The translations under genes and the position numbers were made by a program. The notes beneath the pieces were generated by a model, which had not been told where the DNA came from, ran no database searches, and was given only the letters and a program-made list of their open reading frames with translations. A stretch of DNA of 64,000 nucleotides. It comes from Sphingomonas_O antarctica (GTDB taxonomy: Bacteria > Pseudomonadota > Alphaproteobacteria > Sphingomonadales > Sphingomonadaceae). Each line of letters starts with the position of its first letter. Position 1 is the stretch's first letter. Below are positions 31,102 to 41,163 of the stretch, in pieces. The stretch covers positions 1 through 64,000 of the forward strand of contig NZ_CBCRXM010000006.1 of the NCBI RefSeq assembly GCF_965137005.1, given 5' to 3'.

Positions 31102-32355
31102 TCAGTACCGCTCCAGCATGACCTGCATATGTTTGTAGCCGTTCACGAAACACGCCGGCACGCGTTGCGGCTCGCCCAGCACGTTCACGCGCAAACGGCG
31201 CTTGGCCATTTCCTCGAGCAGCACATGCAATTGCAATTCGGCGACCCGCGCACCGACGCAGCGGTGGATGCCGTAGCCGAACGACAAATGCCGCCGCGCA
31301 TTTTCACGATCGACCTTGATCGCGTCGCCATCGGGAAACACGCTCTCGTCGCGATTGGCGGAAACATACCACAGCGCCACCTTGTCGCCCTTCCGGATCA
31401 ATTTGCCCTCGACCTCGGTGTCTTCCAGCGCCGTACGCCGCATATGCGCGAGCGGCGTCTGCCAGCGGATCAGTTCCTGCACCGCATTGGGGATCAGCCC
31501 CGGATCGGCCTCCAGCTTCGCGCGCTCGTCCGGATATTTGTCCAGACCATAAGCATAGGCGCTCATCGAATTGCGCGTCGTGTCGTTGCCGCCGACGATC
31601 AGCAGGATGAGGTTCCCCATGAACTCGCCTTCGTCCATGTGGCTCATCGCCTCGGATGCGAGCATCATCGAGATCAGGTCGTTGCCGCCCGGTGTCGCCG
31701 CCTTTTTCTGCCACAGCTCGCCGAACGCCGCGCCCATCTCGAACGCCTTGGCCAGCCGCGCCTGCCGCGCCTCGACAGTGTGAAAACTCTCCACATCGCC
31801 CAGCGCGTCGGACCATTCGGTCAATTTGTGCCGCGTCTCCCACGGGAAGTCGAACAGCTTGGCGAGCATGCCCGTGGTCAGTTCGATCGATACCTTGTCG
31901 ACCCAGTCGAACGCCACGCCGATCGGCAGCGAATCGAGCACCGCGGCAGTGCGCTCGCGCACCTCGGCCTTCATCGCTTCGACCGGGCTGGGGCCGAAGG
32001 CGGGGGCAACCGTGCGGCGCTGCTGCGCGTGTTTGGGCGGGTCCATCGCGATGAACATCGGCATCCGCACTTCGGCTTCGAGCACCCCTTGCGAGTCGCC
32101 CGACACGGTGATGCCGCCATATTCCCAGGACGACGAGAATATTTTGGGCAACGCCTCGATATGCACGATCGGCTTGTAGGTGGTGACCGACCAGTACCGG
32201 CCGAACGCCGAATCCTCGGTCAAATGCACCGGGTCGTTTGCGCGCAGTTCGGCGAACATTTCGGGCCAGCGCCGCTCGGTCCACACTTCGGGCGGAGTGA
32301 CGTCGAGCGGATCGCTGACGATGCGTTCAAATGCCGGTGCCAGTGCTGTTGCCAT
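31102..32355 (-). CDS. Cytochrome P450
   Basis: A 417-residue bacterial class I P450 monooxygenase. The heme ligand is C366 in FGYGIHRCVGARVAEL. The I-helix reads LLIVGGNDTTRNSMSAYAYG, the ExxR pair is in QELIRWQTP, and MRRTALEDTEVEGKLIRKGD is the usual beta segment. GGNDTTRNS is typical of the CYP153 alkane/fatty-acid hydroxylases and close relatives, so a hydrophobic chain or terpenoid-like substrate is plausible. No ferredoxin or ferredoxin reductase is encoded next to it, so partners must come from elsewhere. It stands alone, 155 bases from the ABC permease gene, with a minus-strand TTGACA at 32414–32409. Confidence 0.92.
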   Translation of the reverse strand: MATALAPAFERIVSDPLDVTPPEVWTERRWPEMFAELRANDPVHLTEDSAFGRYWSVTTYKPIVHIEALPKIFSSSWEYGGITVSGDSQGVLEAEVRMPMFIAMDPPKHAQQRRTVAPAFGPSPVEAMKAEVRERTAAVLDSLPIGVAFDWVDKVSIELTTGMLAKLFDFPWETRHKLTEWSDALGDVESFHTVEARQARLAKAFEMGAAFGELWQKKAATPGGNDLISMMLASEAMSHMDEGEFMGNLILLIVGGNDTTRNSMSAYAYGLDKYPDERAKLEADPGLIPNAVQELIRWQTPLAHMRRTALEDTEVEGKLIRKGDKVALWYVSANRDESVFPDGDAIKVDRENARRHLSFGYGIHRCVGARVAELQLHVLLEEMAKRRLRVNVLGEPQRVPACFVNGYKHMQVMLERY

Positions 32356-32510
32356 CTCGCCTCTCCAAGCGATGAAATCAGTTGCAGGTTGATACTAACT
32401 TACACGGATGTCAATGTGCGGGGACTCAAGGGACGACGTCGCGAGGGTGGGGTTTGGGACGGGTTGGTCGCCGGCAAAGATAGGCCCGGTGATTCCCTAT
32501 TTTGGAAGCG

Positions 32511-33661
32511 CTATTTCGATTTCTGCGGTCCCGACTTGAGCACGCCGACGCGGAACCGCCGCGCGGCGAAGCGGACGATCACCGCGACCCAGATGCCCTG
32601 CCACACCAAGGCGAGCAGATGCGGCCACAATGCGCCGTCCTGCGCCGCGCGGGCGATCATCGTCAGCGGCGAGCTGAGCGGAAATACGCTCGAGATCAGC
32701 ACCACCGGCCGCGCCAGATCGCCGACGGCGGTCGAGGCCAGCGCGAACAGCGCGAGTTGCGCCATCGTCGCGGGCATCGACAGCGTTTGAACCTCGCGCA
32801 CGCTCGACGCCTGCGCGCCCAGCCCGAGGAACACCCCGCCGAGAATGAGGTAGTTCATCACGTAATAGAGCGCGCCGAGGAGGATGAAGACCGGCCAACC
32901 GACCGCGGGCAACGGCAGACTCCCGCCCGGCGGCAACAGCATCGCCGCGCCCGCGGCCAGCACGCTGCCCCATACGACGATGCCGGTGAGCGACACGCCG
33001 AGCATCGCGATCAATTTGCCCCAGAAGATCGCATCGACCGGCACGGCGCTCGCCAGCACTTCGATGACCTTGTTCGATTTCTCCTCGACAAGGTTGGACA
33101 GCAGCATCCCGGCAAGGAGGATCGTCAGCATGAACAGCAAGGTCTGCGCGGCGCGCGCCATCAAATGCCGCCCCTCGCCACCGCCATCCGCCGCGCTGGG
33201 CGGTGGGGCGATGCGCGCCTCGACCAACGTCTGCGTCGCCCCGCCGCCTTCGCCGCGCGCCAGCAGATTGGCGAGCCCGCGCGTCGCGTCGAGCGCGCCG
33301 GCACTGCCGATCAGTTGCGGGCGATACGGCCAGCCGTCGAGCACCGCGCTGCGTTCCCCCGCCAGCTTTTCCGGGCCGGTGGTCGGGGGATGGACAATCA
33401 TCTCCGGCAGCGCGCCATTGGCGACCGCCCCCTCGATCCGGGTGTAGCGCTCGGTCAGCCGCGTCGCATCATAGCCCTTGGCCAGCACGATCAATTGCGG
33501 GCGGAGCGCGGCCTTGTCCGACGAATCCGCGACGCGTCCGATGGTCGCGCCAAAGCCCAGCGCCAGCAGCGGCCCGAGCAGGAACAGCACGAAGCTGCGC
33601 GACACCACCGTGGCGCGGAAATCACGCCGGGCAATCACCCAGGCCTGTTTGAGCAACCGGG

Positions 33662-33665
<4 letters not shown>
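32511..33665 (-). CDS. ABC-2 type transporter permease (NatB-like)
   Basis: A 384-residue membrane protein. One helix is near the N-terminus (FVLFLLGPLLALGFGATIG), then a long periplasmic loop of about 140 residues, then five helices in the C-terminal half (LLFMLTILLAGMLLSNLVEE and following). EEKSNKVIEVLASAVP in the cytoplasmic loop is the ABC-2/NatB signature. It pairs with the ATPase gene that overlaps it by four bases, forming an exporter whose cargo (sodium, drug or lipid) is not evident. The arrangement resembles NatAB. Confidence 0.88.
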
Positions 33666-34660
<995 letters not shown>

Positions 34661-34678
34661 AAGAATATCCCTTTGCCC

Positions 34679-34778
34679 TGAGGAGCCACCGAGCCTGTCG
34701 AAGTGGCCTCTCGAAGGGCCGCGAGGGGTGCTTCGAGACGGGTCTTCGACAAGCTCAGCCCCTCCTCAGCACAAACGG
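34679..34778. repeat. Dispersed inverted repeat, type D
   Basis: The unit contains GAGCCTGTCGAAGTGGCCTC, CTTCGAGACG and CTTCGACAAGCTCAGCCCCT, ending CTCAGCACAAACGG. Related copies are at 35166–35246, 39581–39704 and 55259–55374. Between the NatA-like gene and a lipoprotein gene. Confidence 0.75.
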
Positions 34779-34798
34779 TAAAGGAATGACTAGCCTGC

Positions 34799-35152
34799 TC
34801 ACTTCTTCGCCGCCCTCAGCGCGGCGACGCAGCTCGCCCGGTCGATGTCTCGTCCGTCGGGCTGGCGCGCATCGAGATAGGTCACTTTTGCCGCGCCGCC
34901 GGTTTCGGGCGGGTAGAGATAGGCGTCGAGGACGCAGATGCCGCTGCGGAATTGCAGCCGCCGCGCGCTGGCCTCGCGGCTGTCGAGCGCGGGTTTGCCG
35001 AATTCGGCGATCAGGGTTTCGGCGGGTTGCCCCAGCACCGCTTGCAATCCCGTCGCGCGGATCGGGGCGCTGACCAAGGGCATCGAGACAGGCCGGGCGG
35101 TCGCGGTGCAACCGGCGAGGCATAGCAGCGTCATCGGGAGTAGAATGCGCAC
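34799..35152 (-). CDS. Small lipoprotein of unknown function
   Basis: A 117-residue protein with a lipoprotein signal: MRILLPMTLLCLAGC, lipobox LAGC with C15. The mature part (QAVLGQPAETLIAEFGKPAL, RLQFRSGICVLDAYLYPPE, VTYLDARQPDG) has the pattern of a small beta-rich outer-membrane lipoprotein: the sequence FGKPALDSREASARRLQF suggests an OmpA-assembly-factor (SmpA/BamE)-like fold. That relation is only suggestive. It contains two cysteines after the lipobox (C72 and C107 regions) which could form a disulfide. Type D repeats flank it on both sides. Confidence 0.7.
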   Translation of the reverse strand: MRILLPMTLLCLAGCTATARPVSMPLVSAPIRATGLQAVLGQPAETLIAEFGKPALDSREASARRLQFRSGICVLDAYLYPPETGGAAKVTYLDARQPDGRDIDRASCVAALRAAKK

Positions 35153-35165
35153 AAATCACCGTTTG

Positions 35166-35246
35166 GCTGAGCTTGTCGAAGCCCTGCCCTTCCCCTTTGC
35201 CCCGCTCAAAGTAAAGAACGGCGCTTCGACAAGGTCAGCGCGAATG
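35166..35246. repeat. Dispersed inverted repeat, type D (diverged)
   Basis: GCTGAGCTTGTCGAAGCCCT at one end and CTTCGACAAGGTCAGCGCGA at the other, inverted. It lies in the divergent region between the lipoprotein gene and the adenosine kinase gene. Confidence 0.7.
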
Positions 35247-35268
35247 GTGCTGATGTCCGGGAGTTTGC

Positions 35269-36261
35269 ATGTCCAAAAAATACGCCGTCGTCGCGATCGG
35301 CAACGCCATCGTCGACGTCATCGCCAGCGCGACCGACGCGTTCATCACCGCCGAGGCGCTGCGCAAGGGCGACATGACGCTGATCGACGCCGCGCGCGCC
35401 ACCGAGTTGTACGACCGCATGGGGCCGGGCCGCGAAGTGTCGGGCGGGTCCGCCGCCAACACCATCGCCGGCATGGCCGCGCTCGATTGCCAATGCGGGT
35501 TCATCGGCCAGGTCGCCGACGACCAATTGGGCGAAGTGTTCGCGCATGACATCCGCGCGCTGGGCGTGAATTTCACGACGCCGCCGATGACCGGCGCCGA
35601 TCCCACCGCGCGCTGCCTGATCCTCGTCACGCCCGACGGCCAGCGCACGATGAACACGTTTCTCGGCGCGGCGCAGTTTCTGCCCGAAGCCGCGCTCGAC
35701 GCCGCGTTGATCGGCGATGGCGCCATGCTCTATCTCGAAGGCTATTTGTGGAACGCCCCGGCATCGCGCGCGGCAATGCGCCGGGCGATCGAGATCGCGC
35801 GCCAGGCCGGTGCCCGCGTCGCGCTGACGCTGTCGGCGATTTTCGTCGTCGAAAGCCACAAGGACGAATTCTTCGCGCTTTGCGACGACGGATCGATCGA
35901 CCTGATCTTCACCAACAACGAAGAAGTCACGGCGATGACCGGCGTGGCCGACCCGTATGAGGCCGCCGCGGCGCTGGCCAAGCGCGTGCCCGAACTGGTC
36001 TGCACCCATGGTTCGGCGGGGGCCGAAGCCTATCTGAACGGTGAGCATGCGCGTGTCGGCGCCGAGCCGGTCGAGAAGGTGGTCGACACCACCGGCGCGG
36101 GCGATTTGTTCGCCGCCGGCTATCTCGCCGGCCGTTCGCAGGGCCGCAGCCTGGAGCAATCGCTGACGATGGGCGCGGTGTGCGCCGCCGAAGTCATCTC
36201 GCACTTCGGCCCGCGGCCGGAAGCGGATTTGAAGGCACTGGTCGCCGCGCGGCTGAACTAA
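35269..36261 (+). CDS. Adenosine kinase (PfkB family)
   Basis: A 330-residue PfkB-type sugar/nucleoside kinase. The N-terminal family motif is GREVSGGSAANTIAGMAAL near 44–62 and the C-terminal ATP-binding/catalytic motif is DTTGAGDLFAAGYL near 274–287 with the catalytic aspartate. The N-terminus (VVAIGNAIVDVIA) and the length agree with bacterial adenosine kinases, which salvage adenosine to AMP. Annotation as adenosine kinase is by resemblance; another nucleoside could be the true substrate. It is preceded by repeat D and followed by repeat A, so probably a single-gene unit. Confidence 0.88.
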   Translation: MSKKYAVVAIGNAIVDVIASATDAFITAEALRKGDMTLIDAARATELYDRMGPGREVSGGSAANTIAGMAALDCQCGFIGQVADDQLGEVFAHDIRALGVNFTTPPMTGADPTARCLILVTPDGQRTMNTFLGAAQFLPEAALDAALIGDGAMLYLEGYLWNAPASRAAMRRAIEIARQAGARVALTLSAIFVVESHKDEFFALCDDGSIDLIFTNNEEVTAMTGVADPYEAAAALAKRVPELVCTHGSAGAEAYLNGEHARVGAEPVEKVVDTTGAGDLFAAGYLAGRSQGRSLEQSLTMGAVCAAEVISHFGPRPEADLKALVAARLN

Positions 36262-36264
36262 CCG

Positions 36265-36313
36265 GTCCCCTCCCACCGGGAGGGGCGACTCAGCGACGCT
36301 GAGCGGGGGTGGG
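36265..36313. repeat. Dispersed repeat, type A
   Basis: GTCCCCTCCCACCGGGAGGG then GCGACTCAGCGACGCTGAGC and GGGGGTGGG. It is the least decayed copy. Just after it, GGCGCGGGAGTAAATCCCGC (36318–36339 region) forms a further hairpin, and GGAATAGC–TTTC–GCTATTTCC (36382–36402) another, before the permease stop. Confidence 0.85.
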
Positions 36314-36411
36314 TATGGCGCGGGAGTAAATCCCGCGCCGTCGGCCGTTGCTGCGCACGCCGTCCGGGCTTGTGCGAGGTCGGAATAGCTTTCGCTATTT
36401 CCGTGCCCGCC

Positions 36412-37929
36412 CTACGCCGCGCCGGGACCCGGATGGATTTCGGCATCGCCTTCGTGATGCTCGGATAGCCCGCGGCCGACATGGCTGCGGTTCCGGCTGT
36501 AGAGGAAATACACCACCAGCCCGAGCAAGGCCCAGGCCACGAACAATTCGATCGTGAACAGCGACAGGCTGAAGAACAGATAGACGCAGCCGATGATCGA
36601 CAGCGGCGCGATGATCATGATCAGCGGCGTGCGGAACGGACGCACCCGCGCCGGATCGGTCCGGCGCAGCACCATCACCGCGATCGACACGGCGGCGAAG
36701 GCGAACAACGTGCCCGAGTTGGACACATCGGCCAGCAACCCGACCGGGAAGAACGCCGCGAACAACGCCACGAAAATACCCGTCAGGATGGTGATCACAT
36801 GCGGCGTGTGGAACCGCGGGTGGATCCGCGAGAAGAATTCGGGCAGCAACCCGTCGCGGCTCATCACGAAGAAAATGCGGGTCTGACCGAACATCATCAT
36901 CAGGATGACCGATGGCAGCGCAATGATCGCCGCCGCTCCGACCAGCCAGCCGACGAACGGATAGCCGATCGACTTGAGCGTCCAGGCCAGCGCCTCCTTC
37001 GAACAGACGACGGCCTGTTCCTGGATCGCGGTGCATGCCTGCGCCAATGCGGGCGTGCCGGGCGACAGGACTTCGTGGTTGGGACCGAACACCGGCTGCG
37101 CGCCGACCGTGCCGATCACGCCCGACGCGACCAGCATGTAGAAGATGGTGCAGACCGCGAGGCTGCCGATCAGGCCGATCGGCATGTTGCGCTGCGGATT
37201 CTTGGTCTCCTCGGCCGCGGTCGAAACCGCGTCGAAGCCGACATAGGCAAAGAAGATCGACGCCGCGGCGCCAGAAATGCCGGCAAAGCCGAGCGGCGCG
37301 AAGGGCGTGAACTGCCCCGTCTTGATCACCGGGATGGTCAGGATGACGAACATGGTCAGCGCAATGATCTTGACCCCGACCAGCACCGCATTGACCGTGG
37401 CGCTTTCCTTGGTGCCCTTGACCAGCAGCGCCGTGACCGCCGTCGCGACCGCCATTGCCGGCAGGTTGATGATCCCGCCGTCGAACGGCCCGCGCACCCA
37501 CTCGAGCGGTATCGACAAGTGGAAACTGGTGTTCAGCCAACCGATGAAATAGCCCGACCAGCCGACCGAAACCGCGCCCGCGGCGATCGCATATTCGAGG
37601 ATCAGCGCCCAGCCGACCATCCACGCGACCAGCTCACCCATCACCGCATAGCTGTAGGTGTAAGCGGAGCCCGACACCGGCACCATCGCGGCCATTTCGG
37701 CATAGCACAGCGCCGCGACCGCGCAGACCAGCCCGGCGATGACGAAGCTCAGCATCATGCCCGGCCCGGCCTTTTGCGCGGCCTCTGCGGTCAGCACGAA
37801 AATACCCGTGCCGATGACGGCGCCGATGCCCAGCATCGTCAGTTGAAACGCGCCGAGCGACCGGTGCAGCGACTTTTTCTCTGCCGTCGCGAGAATCGCG
37901 TCGAGCGACTTGATGCGGCCGAAAATCAT
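36412..37929 (-). CDS. Amino acid permease (APC superfamily, CAT-like)
   Basis: A 505-residue inner-membrane transporter with about 12 to 14 helices. The N-terminal helix 1 motif GIGAVIGTGIFVLTAEAAQK is the APC substrate-binding break. FAYVGFDAVSTAAEETKNPQRNMP is the conserved loop of the cationic amino acid transporter branch (TC 2.A.3.3). Substrates cannot be set from sequence; homologues carry a broad range of amino acids or polyamines. No neighbouring gene suggests a pathway. The frame opens at MIFGRIKSLDAIL, a typical start for this branch. Confidence 0.92.
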   Translation of the reverse strand: MIFGRIKSLDAILATAEKKSLHRSLGAFQLTMLGIGAVIGTGIFVLTAEAAQKAGPGMMLSFVIAGLVCAVAALCYAEMAAMVPVSGSAYTYSYAVMGELVAWMVGWALILEYAIAAGAVSVGWSGYFIGWLNTSFHLSIPLEWVRGPFDGGIINLPAMAVATAVTALLVKGTKESATVNAVLVGVKIIALTMFVILTIPVIKTGQFTPFAPLGFAGISGAAASIFFAYVGFDAVSTAAEETKNPQRNMPIGLIGSLAVCTIFYMLVASGVIGTVGAQPVFGPNHEVLSPGTPALAQACTAIQEQAVVCSKEALAWTLKSIGYPFVGWLVGAAAIIALPSVILMMMFGQTRIFFVMSRDGLLPEFFSRIHPRFHTPHVITILTGIFVALFAAFFPVGLLADVSNSGTLFAFAAVSIAVMVLRRTDPARVRPFRTPLIMIIAPLSIIGCVYLFFSLSLFTIELFVAWALLGLVVYFLYSRNRSHVGRGLSEHHEGDAEIHPGPGAA

Positions 37930-37987
37930 GAAATTCCCCTAATCTTATGGGGCGGAACCTAATGGCTTTCCCCCCTCGCGCAAGCGG

Positions 37988-38365
37988 TTAACGCGACAGC
38001 ATCGGTCCCAGCCTGGCACCGCCGAACAGGTGGACGTGGAGGTGCGGCACTTCCTGCCCCCCGTCATGCCCGTGATTGGCGAGCAGGCGATAGCCCGGCG
38101 CGTCCAGCCCCTCCTGCCGCGCCACCGCCCCGACCGCGCGGACAAAGCCGGCGATTTCGGCGTCGGGTGCCTTGGCCGCGAAATCGTCCCAGCTGACATA
38201 GGCACCCTTGGGGATCACCAGGATGTGCACCGGCGCGGCGGGCGCGATGTCGTGAAACGCCAGCGCGAATTCGTCTTCGTAGACCGTGCGGTTGGGGATT
38301 TCCCCGCGCAGGATTTTGGCGAAGATGTTCTGGTCGTCATAGGGCAGGGTCGGGTCGATCGGCAT
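37988..38365 (-). CDS. HIT family protein (HINT-type nucleotide hydrolase)
   Basis: A 125-residue histidine-triad protein. The signature HLHVHLFGG near residue 108 and the helical N-terminus (NIFAKILRGEIPNRTVYEDE) with HILVIPKGAYVSWDD place it in the HINT branch, which hydrolyses AMP-linked substrates such as aminoacyl- and phosphoramidate adenylates. It is one base into the stop of hisE (TGATG), so translation is probably coupled. The hisE–HIT pairing is common in sphingomonads and other Alphaproteobacteria. Confidence 0.93.
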   Translation of the reverse strand: MPIDPTLPYDDQNIFAKILRGEIPNRTVYEDEFALAFHDIAPAAPVHILVIPKGAYVSWDDFAAKAPDAEIAGFVRAVGAVARQEGLDAPGYRLLANHGHDGGQEVPHLHVHLFGGARLGPMLSR

Positions 38366-38664
38366 CAGCGGCTGGCCTTTTCATCCAATCCCGAAACGCC
38401 TTCGCGGCGCGTCAGTTCGGCGGCGACCTCGCTCAGCGGCACGTCCTTGATCGCCAGCAAGGCGACGAGGTGAAACAGCACGTCCGCCGCTTCCTTGACG
38501 ACGACCGAGCGGTCCTGCGCCAGCGATGCGACGACCAGTTCGACCGCCTCCTCGCCCAATTTACGCGCGGCAAAGGCCGGGTCGGCGGCGAGTTTCGCGG
38601 TATAGGACGTCGCCGGATCGGCGGTCATCCGCTGGCGGATCGTGGCTTCGAGGCGGTCGAGCAT
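38365..38664 (-). CDS. hisE: Phosphoribosyl-ATP diphosphatase
   Basis: A 99-residue MazG-fold enzyme for the second step of histidine biosynthesis. LAADPAFAARKLGEEAVELV near residue 30 and VVKEAADVLFHLVALLAIKD near 55 supply the acidic metal-binding residues. In Alphaproteobacteria HisE is a separate protein, not fused to HisI. It ends where the HIT gene begins. Between it and hisF is a type B inverted repeat. Confidence 0.95.
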   Translation of the reverse strand: MLDRLEATIRQRMTADPATSYTAKLAADPAFAARKLGEEAVELVVASLAQDRSVVVKEAADVLFHLVALLAIKDVPLSEVAAELTRREGVSGLDEKASR

Positions 38665-38701
38665 ATGTGCTGGCCTAGCTCAAACCCGCTTCAACACAAG
38701 C

Positions 38702-38800
38702 TGTCACCCCTGCGCAGGCAGGGGTCCAGATGAACTCTCAAGTTGAAACGAAGCCGCGCGTGGATGATCTGTCTGGGCCCCTGCCTGCGCAGGGGCGACA
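38702..38800. repeat. Inverted-repeat element, type B, between hisF and hisE
   Basis: TGTCACCCCTGCGCAGGCAG ... CTGCCTGCGCAGGGGCGACA, about 27-base arms around a 45-base centre. It lies within the his gene run and would form a large hairpin if the genes are co-transcribed. Confidence 0.9.
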
Positions 38801-38810
38801 AATTGAGGGA

Positions 38811-39572
38811 TCACCCGCCCCGCGCGGAGATACCCGCCGCGCGTAACGCCGCGTGGGCTTCACCGATGGTGGCCTCGCCAAAATGGAAGATCGAGGCGGC
38901 GAGGACGGCGCTCGCATGACCATGAGTGACGCCTTCGACGAGGTGCTGCAGGCCGCCGACGCCGCCGGACGCAACGACGGGGACACTGACCGCATCGGCG
39001 ATGGCGCGCGTGAGTTCGAGATCGTAACCATCCCTGGTCCCGTCGCGATCCATACTGGTGACCAGCAGCTCACCCGCGCCCAGTTCCGCCAGCCGCAGCG
39101 CATGTTCGACCGCGTCGATCCCCGTCGCGCGCCGCCCGCCATGGGTGAAGACTTCCCAGTGGCCTTCAACGCGGCGGGCATCGACCGAGGCGACGACACA
39201 CTGGCTGCCGAAGCGGTCGGCAATCTCGGCGACGATTTCGGGCCGCGCCACCGCCGCCGAATTGACCGCGACCTTGTCCGCGCCCGCCAGCAACAGCGCG
39301 CGCGCATCGTCCGCGCTGCGCACCCCGCCGCCGACGGTCAGCGGCATGAAGCAGACTTCCGCCGTCCGGCGCACCACATCCAAGATGGTCTCGCGCCCCT
39401 CATGGCTCGCGCCGATATCGAGGAAGCAGAGTTCGTCGGCCCCCGCCGCGTCATAGGCCCGCGCCGCCTCGACCGGATCGCCCGCATCGCGCAGGTCGAC
39501 GAAATTGACACCCTTCACCACGCGGCCGTTCGCGACGTCGAGACAGGGGATGACGCGGATGCGGACGGTCAT
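38811..39572 (-). CDS. hisF: Imidazole glycerol phosphate synthase subunit HisF
   Basis: A 253-residue TIM barrel, the cyclase half of imidazole glycerol phosphate synthase; it uses ammonia from HisH to form IGP and AICAR. The start IPCLDVANGRVVKGVNF carries the first catalytic Asp. GADELCFLDIGAS, PLTVGGGVRS, DRDGTRDGYDLEL (second catalytic Asp) and VVASGGVGGLQHL are present. It is separated from hisA by a type D repeat rather than being tightly linked. Confidence 0.97.
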   Translation of the reverse strand: MTVRIRVIPCLDVANGRVVKGVNFVDLRDAGDPVEAARAYDAAGADELCFLDIGASHEGRETILDVVRRTAEVCFMPLTVGGGVRSADDARALLLAGADKVAVNSAAVARPEIVAEIADRFGSQCVVASVDARRVEGHWEVFTHGGRRATGIDAVEHALRLAELGAGELLVTSMDRDGTRDGYDLELTRAIADAVSVPVVASGGVGGLQHLVEGVTHGHASAVLAASIFHFGEATIGEAHAALRAAGISARGG

Positions 39573-39580
39573 GCGCCCCG

Positions 39581-39704
39581 CCCTTCGAGACGCGCCTTCG
39601 ACAAGCTCAGTCGCTCCTCAGGGCAAACGGAAATTATACGGGCCGTTCGTGCTGAGGAGGGACTGAGCGAAGGCGCAGCCGAAGTCGAAGGCCCGTCTCG
39701 AAGC
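39581..39704. repeat. Dispersed inverted repeat, type D, between hisA and hisF
   Basis: CCTTCGAGACGCGCCTTCGA, CAAGCTCAGTCGCTCCTCAG on the left and the inverse GCTGAGGAGGGACTGAGCGA ... CGTCTCGAAG on the right, forming a large cruciform. Confidence 0.8.
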
Positions 39705-39705
39705 A

Positions 39706-40440
39706 TCACCCCTTCGCCACCGCAATCGCCGTCGCCAGATCGAGCCGCCCGTCATACAGCGCCCGCCCGGTAATGACGCCTTCGATCCCGTCCTTGGCAT
39801 GGATCGCCAACATGCGGATATCGCCCACGCCCGCCACGCCGCCACTCGCAATCACCGGCAAATTAGTACCCCGCGCCAGGTCGACCGTCGCCTGGACATT
39901 GACGCCCTTGAGCATCCCGTCGCGCCCGACATCGGTGAACAGCAACGCCGCCACCCCCGCATCCTCGAACCGCGCGGCCATGTCCGCGACCGCGACGTCG
40001 GATACCTCGGCCCAGCCATGCGTCGCCACCATCCCGTCGCGCGCATCGACGCCGACCACGATCCGGTTGGGAAATGCTTTTGCCGCCACGCGGACGAAAT
40101 CGGGGTCGGTCAGCGCCGCGGTGCCGATCACCACGCGCGCCACGCCGCGATCGAACCAGCGCTGCACCGCCGCCATGTCGCGCACCCCGCCGCCGACCTG
40201 CACGAAGCCGGGGAAGGCCGCGACGATACTCTCCACCGCCGTGCCGTTGACGCTGCTGCCGGCAAACGCGCCGTCGAGATCGACGACGTGCAGATGCGTC
40301 GCGCCCGCGTCCGCAAAGGCCACCGCCTGTGCCGCGGGATCGTCGCCGTACACCGTCGCGCGCGCCATATCGCCCTCGGCCAGGCGCACGACCTGCCCGC
40401 CCTTGAGATCGATCGCGGGGAAGACGATCAAGGCCGCCAC
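39706..40440 (-). CDS. hisA: ProFAR isomerase HisA
   Basis: A 244-residue TIM barrel that isomerises ProFAR to PRFAR in histidine synthesis. PAIDLKGGQVVRL at the N-terminus contains the catalytic Asp near residue 9, and LLFTDVGRDGMLKGVNVQ near 130 has the second. VQVGGGVRDM and VIASGGVAGVGDI bind the phosphates. The 5' end overlaps the 3' end of hisH by 13 bases, so the two are translationally coupled. Confidence 0.97.
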   Translation of the reverse strand: MAALIVFPAIDLKGGQVVRLAEGDMARATVYGDDPAAQAVAFADAGATHLHVVDLDGAFAGSSVNGTAVESIVAAFPGFVQVGGGVRDMAAVQRWFDRGVARVVIGTAALTDPDFVRVAAKAFPNRIVVGVDARDGMVATHGWAEVSDVAVADMAARFEDAGVAALLFTDVGRDGMLKGVNVQATVDLARGTNLPVIASGGVAGVGDIRMLAIHAKDGIEGVITGRALYDGRLDLATAIAVAKG

Positions 40441-41039
40441 GCCATGAACCGCTGCAGCGTCAACAGGCCATAAGCCTGCGACTTTTCCGGGTGGAATTGC
40501 ACCCCGACGATATTGTCGCGCCCCACCGCGGCGACGATCGGCCCGCCATGATCGGTTAGTGCATGAACCTGTTCGGGCAACTCCGCCGCAAAATGATAGC
40601 CGTGGAGGAAATAGGCCTCGCCCGCCCCGACCACCGGATGCACGCCATCGGTCCGCACCGCGTTCCAGCCCATGTGTGGCACCTTCAGCCCCGGCGCGGG
40701 CGCGATCGCATCGACGCTGCCGGGGATCCAGCCGAGCCCCGGCGTCACTTTATGCTCGCGCCCCTCGCCCGCGAGCAATTGCATCCCGACGCAAATGCCG
40801 AGGAATGGCGCGCTGCGTTCGAGGACGGCGCGTTCCATCGCTTTGATCATGCCGGGGATGGCCGACAGCGCCCCCATGCAGTGCGCGAACGCCCCGACGC
40901 CGGGCAGGACGATGCGGTCGGCATTCGCCACGACTTCGGGATCGGCGGTCACGACCGGCTCCATGCCGATGGCGCGAAACGCGTTGGCGACGGATTGGAG
41001 ATTTCCCGCGCCGTAGTCGATCAGGACTAGTGAACTCAC
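40428..41039 (-). CDS. hisH: Imidazole glycerol phosphate synthase subunit HisH
   Basis: A 203-residue class I glutamine amidotransferase that feeds ammonia to HisF. The nucleophile is in FLGICVGMQLL near residue 83, and the His–Glu pair is in VQFHPEKSQ near 186. LIDYGAGNLQSVANAFRAIG at the N-terminus is the family start. The start codon is probably GTG at VSSLVLIDYG; the open frame upstream (RRWSAHLDPCLRRGD) is translation of a type B repeat. It overlaps hisA by 13 bases. Confidence 0.95.
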   Translation of the reverse strand: MSSLVLIDYGAGNLQSVANAFRAIGMEPVVTADPEVVANADRIVLPGVGAFAHCMGALSAIPGMIKAMERAVLERSAPFLGICVGMQLLAGEGREHKVTPGLGWIPGSVDAIAPAPGLKVPHMGWNAVRTDGVHPVVGAGEAYFLHGYHFAAELPEQVHALTDHGGPIVAAVGRDNIVGVQFHPEKSQAYGLLTLQRFMAWRP

Positions 41040-41050
41040 AGGTCCTACCC

Positions 41051-41149
41051 TGTCGCCCCTGCGCAGGCAGGGGTCCAGATGCGCGCTCCACCTGCGGCGA
41101 ACCATCCATTTGTGCGTTCATCTAGGCCCCTGCCTGCGCAGGGGCGACA
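41051..41149. repeat. Inverted-repeat element, type B, between hisB and hisH
   Basis: TGTCGCCCCTGCGCAGGCAG ... CTGCCTGCGCAGGGGCGACA, arms of about 27 bases with a 45-base centre. It lies 11 bases upstream of the HisH start codon. Confidence 0.9.
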
Positions 41150-41163
41150 GCTTACCGAGAGGA

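Noticed and set aside
32386..32414. Operator or full promoter upstream of the P450 gene
   Set aside because: A TTGACA box exists on the minus strand, but no −10 box stands at a fitting distance and the TTGATA/TGTCAA symmetry matches at only about half of positions.
31063..32790. 575-codon open frame opposite the P450 gene
   Set aside because: Covers the P450 gene in antisense; P450 motifs are complete on the minus strand.
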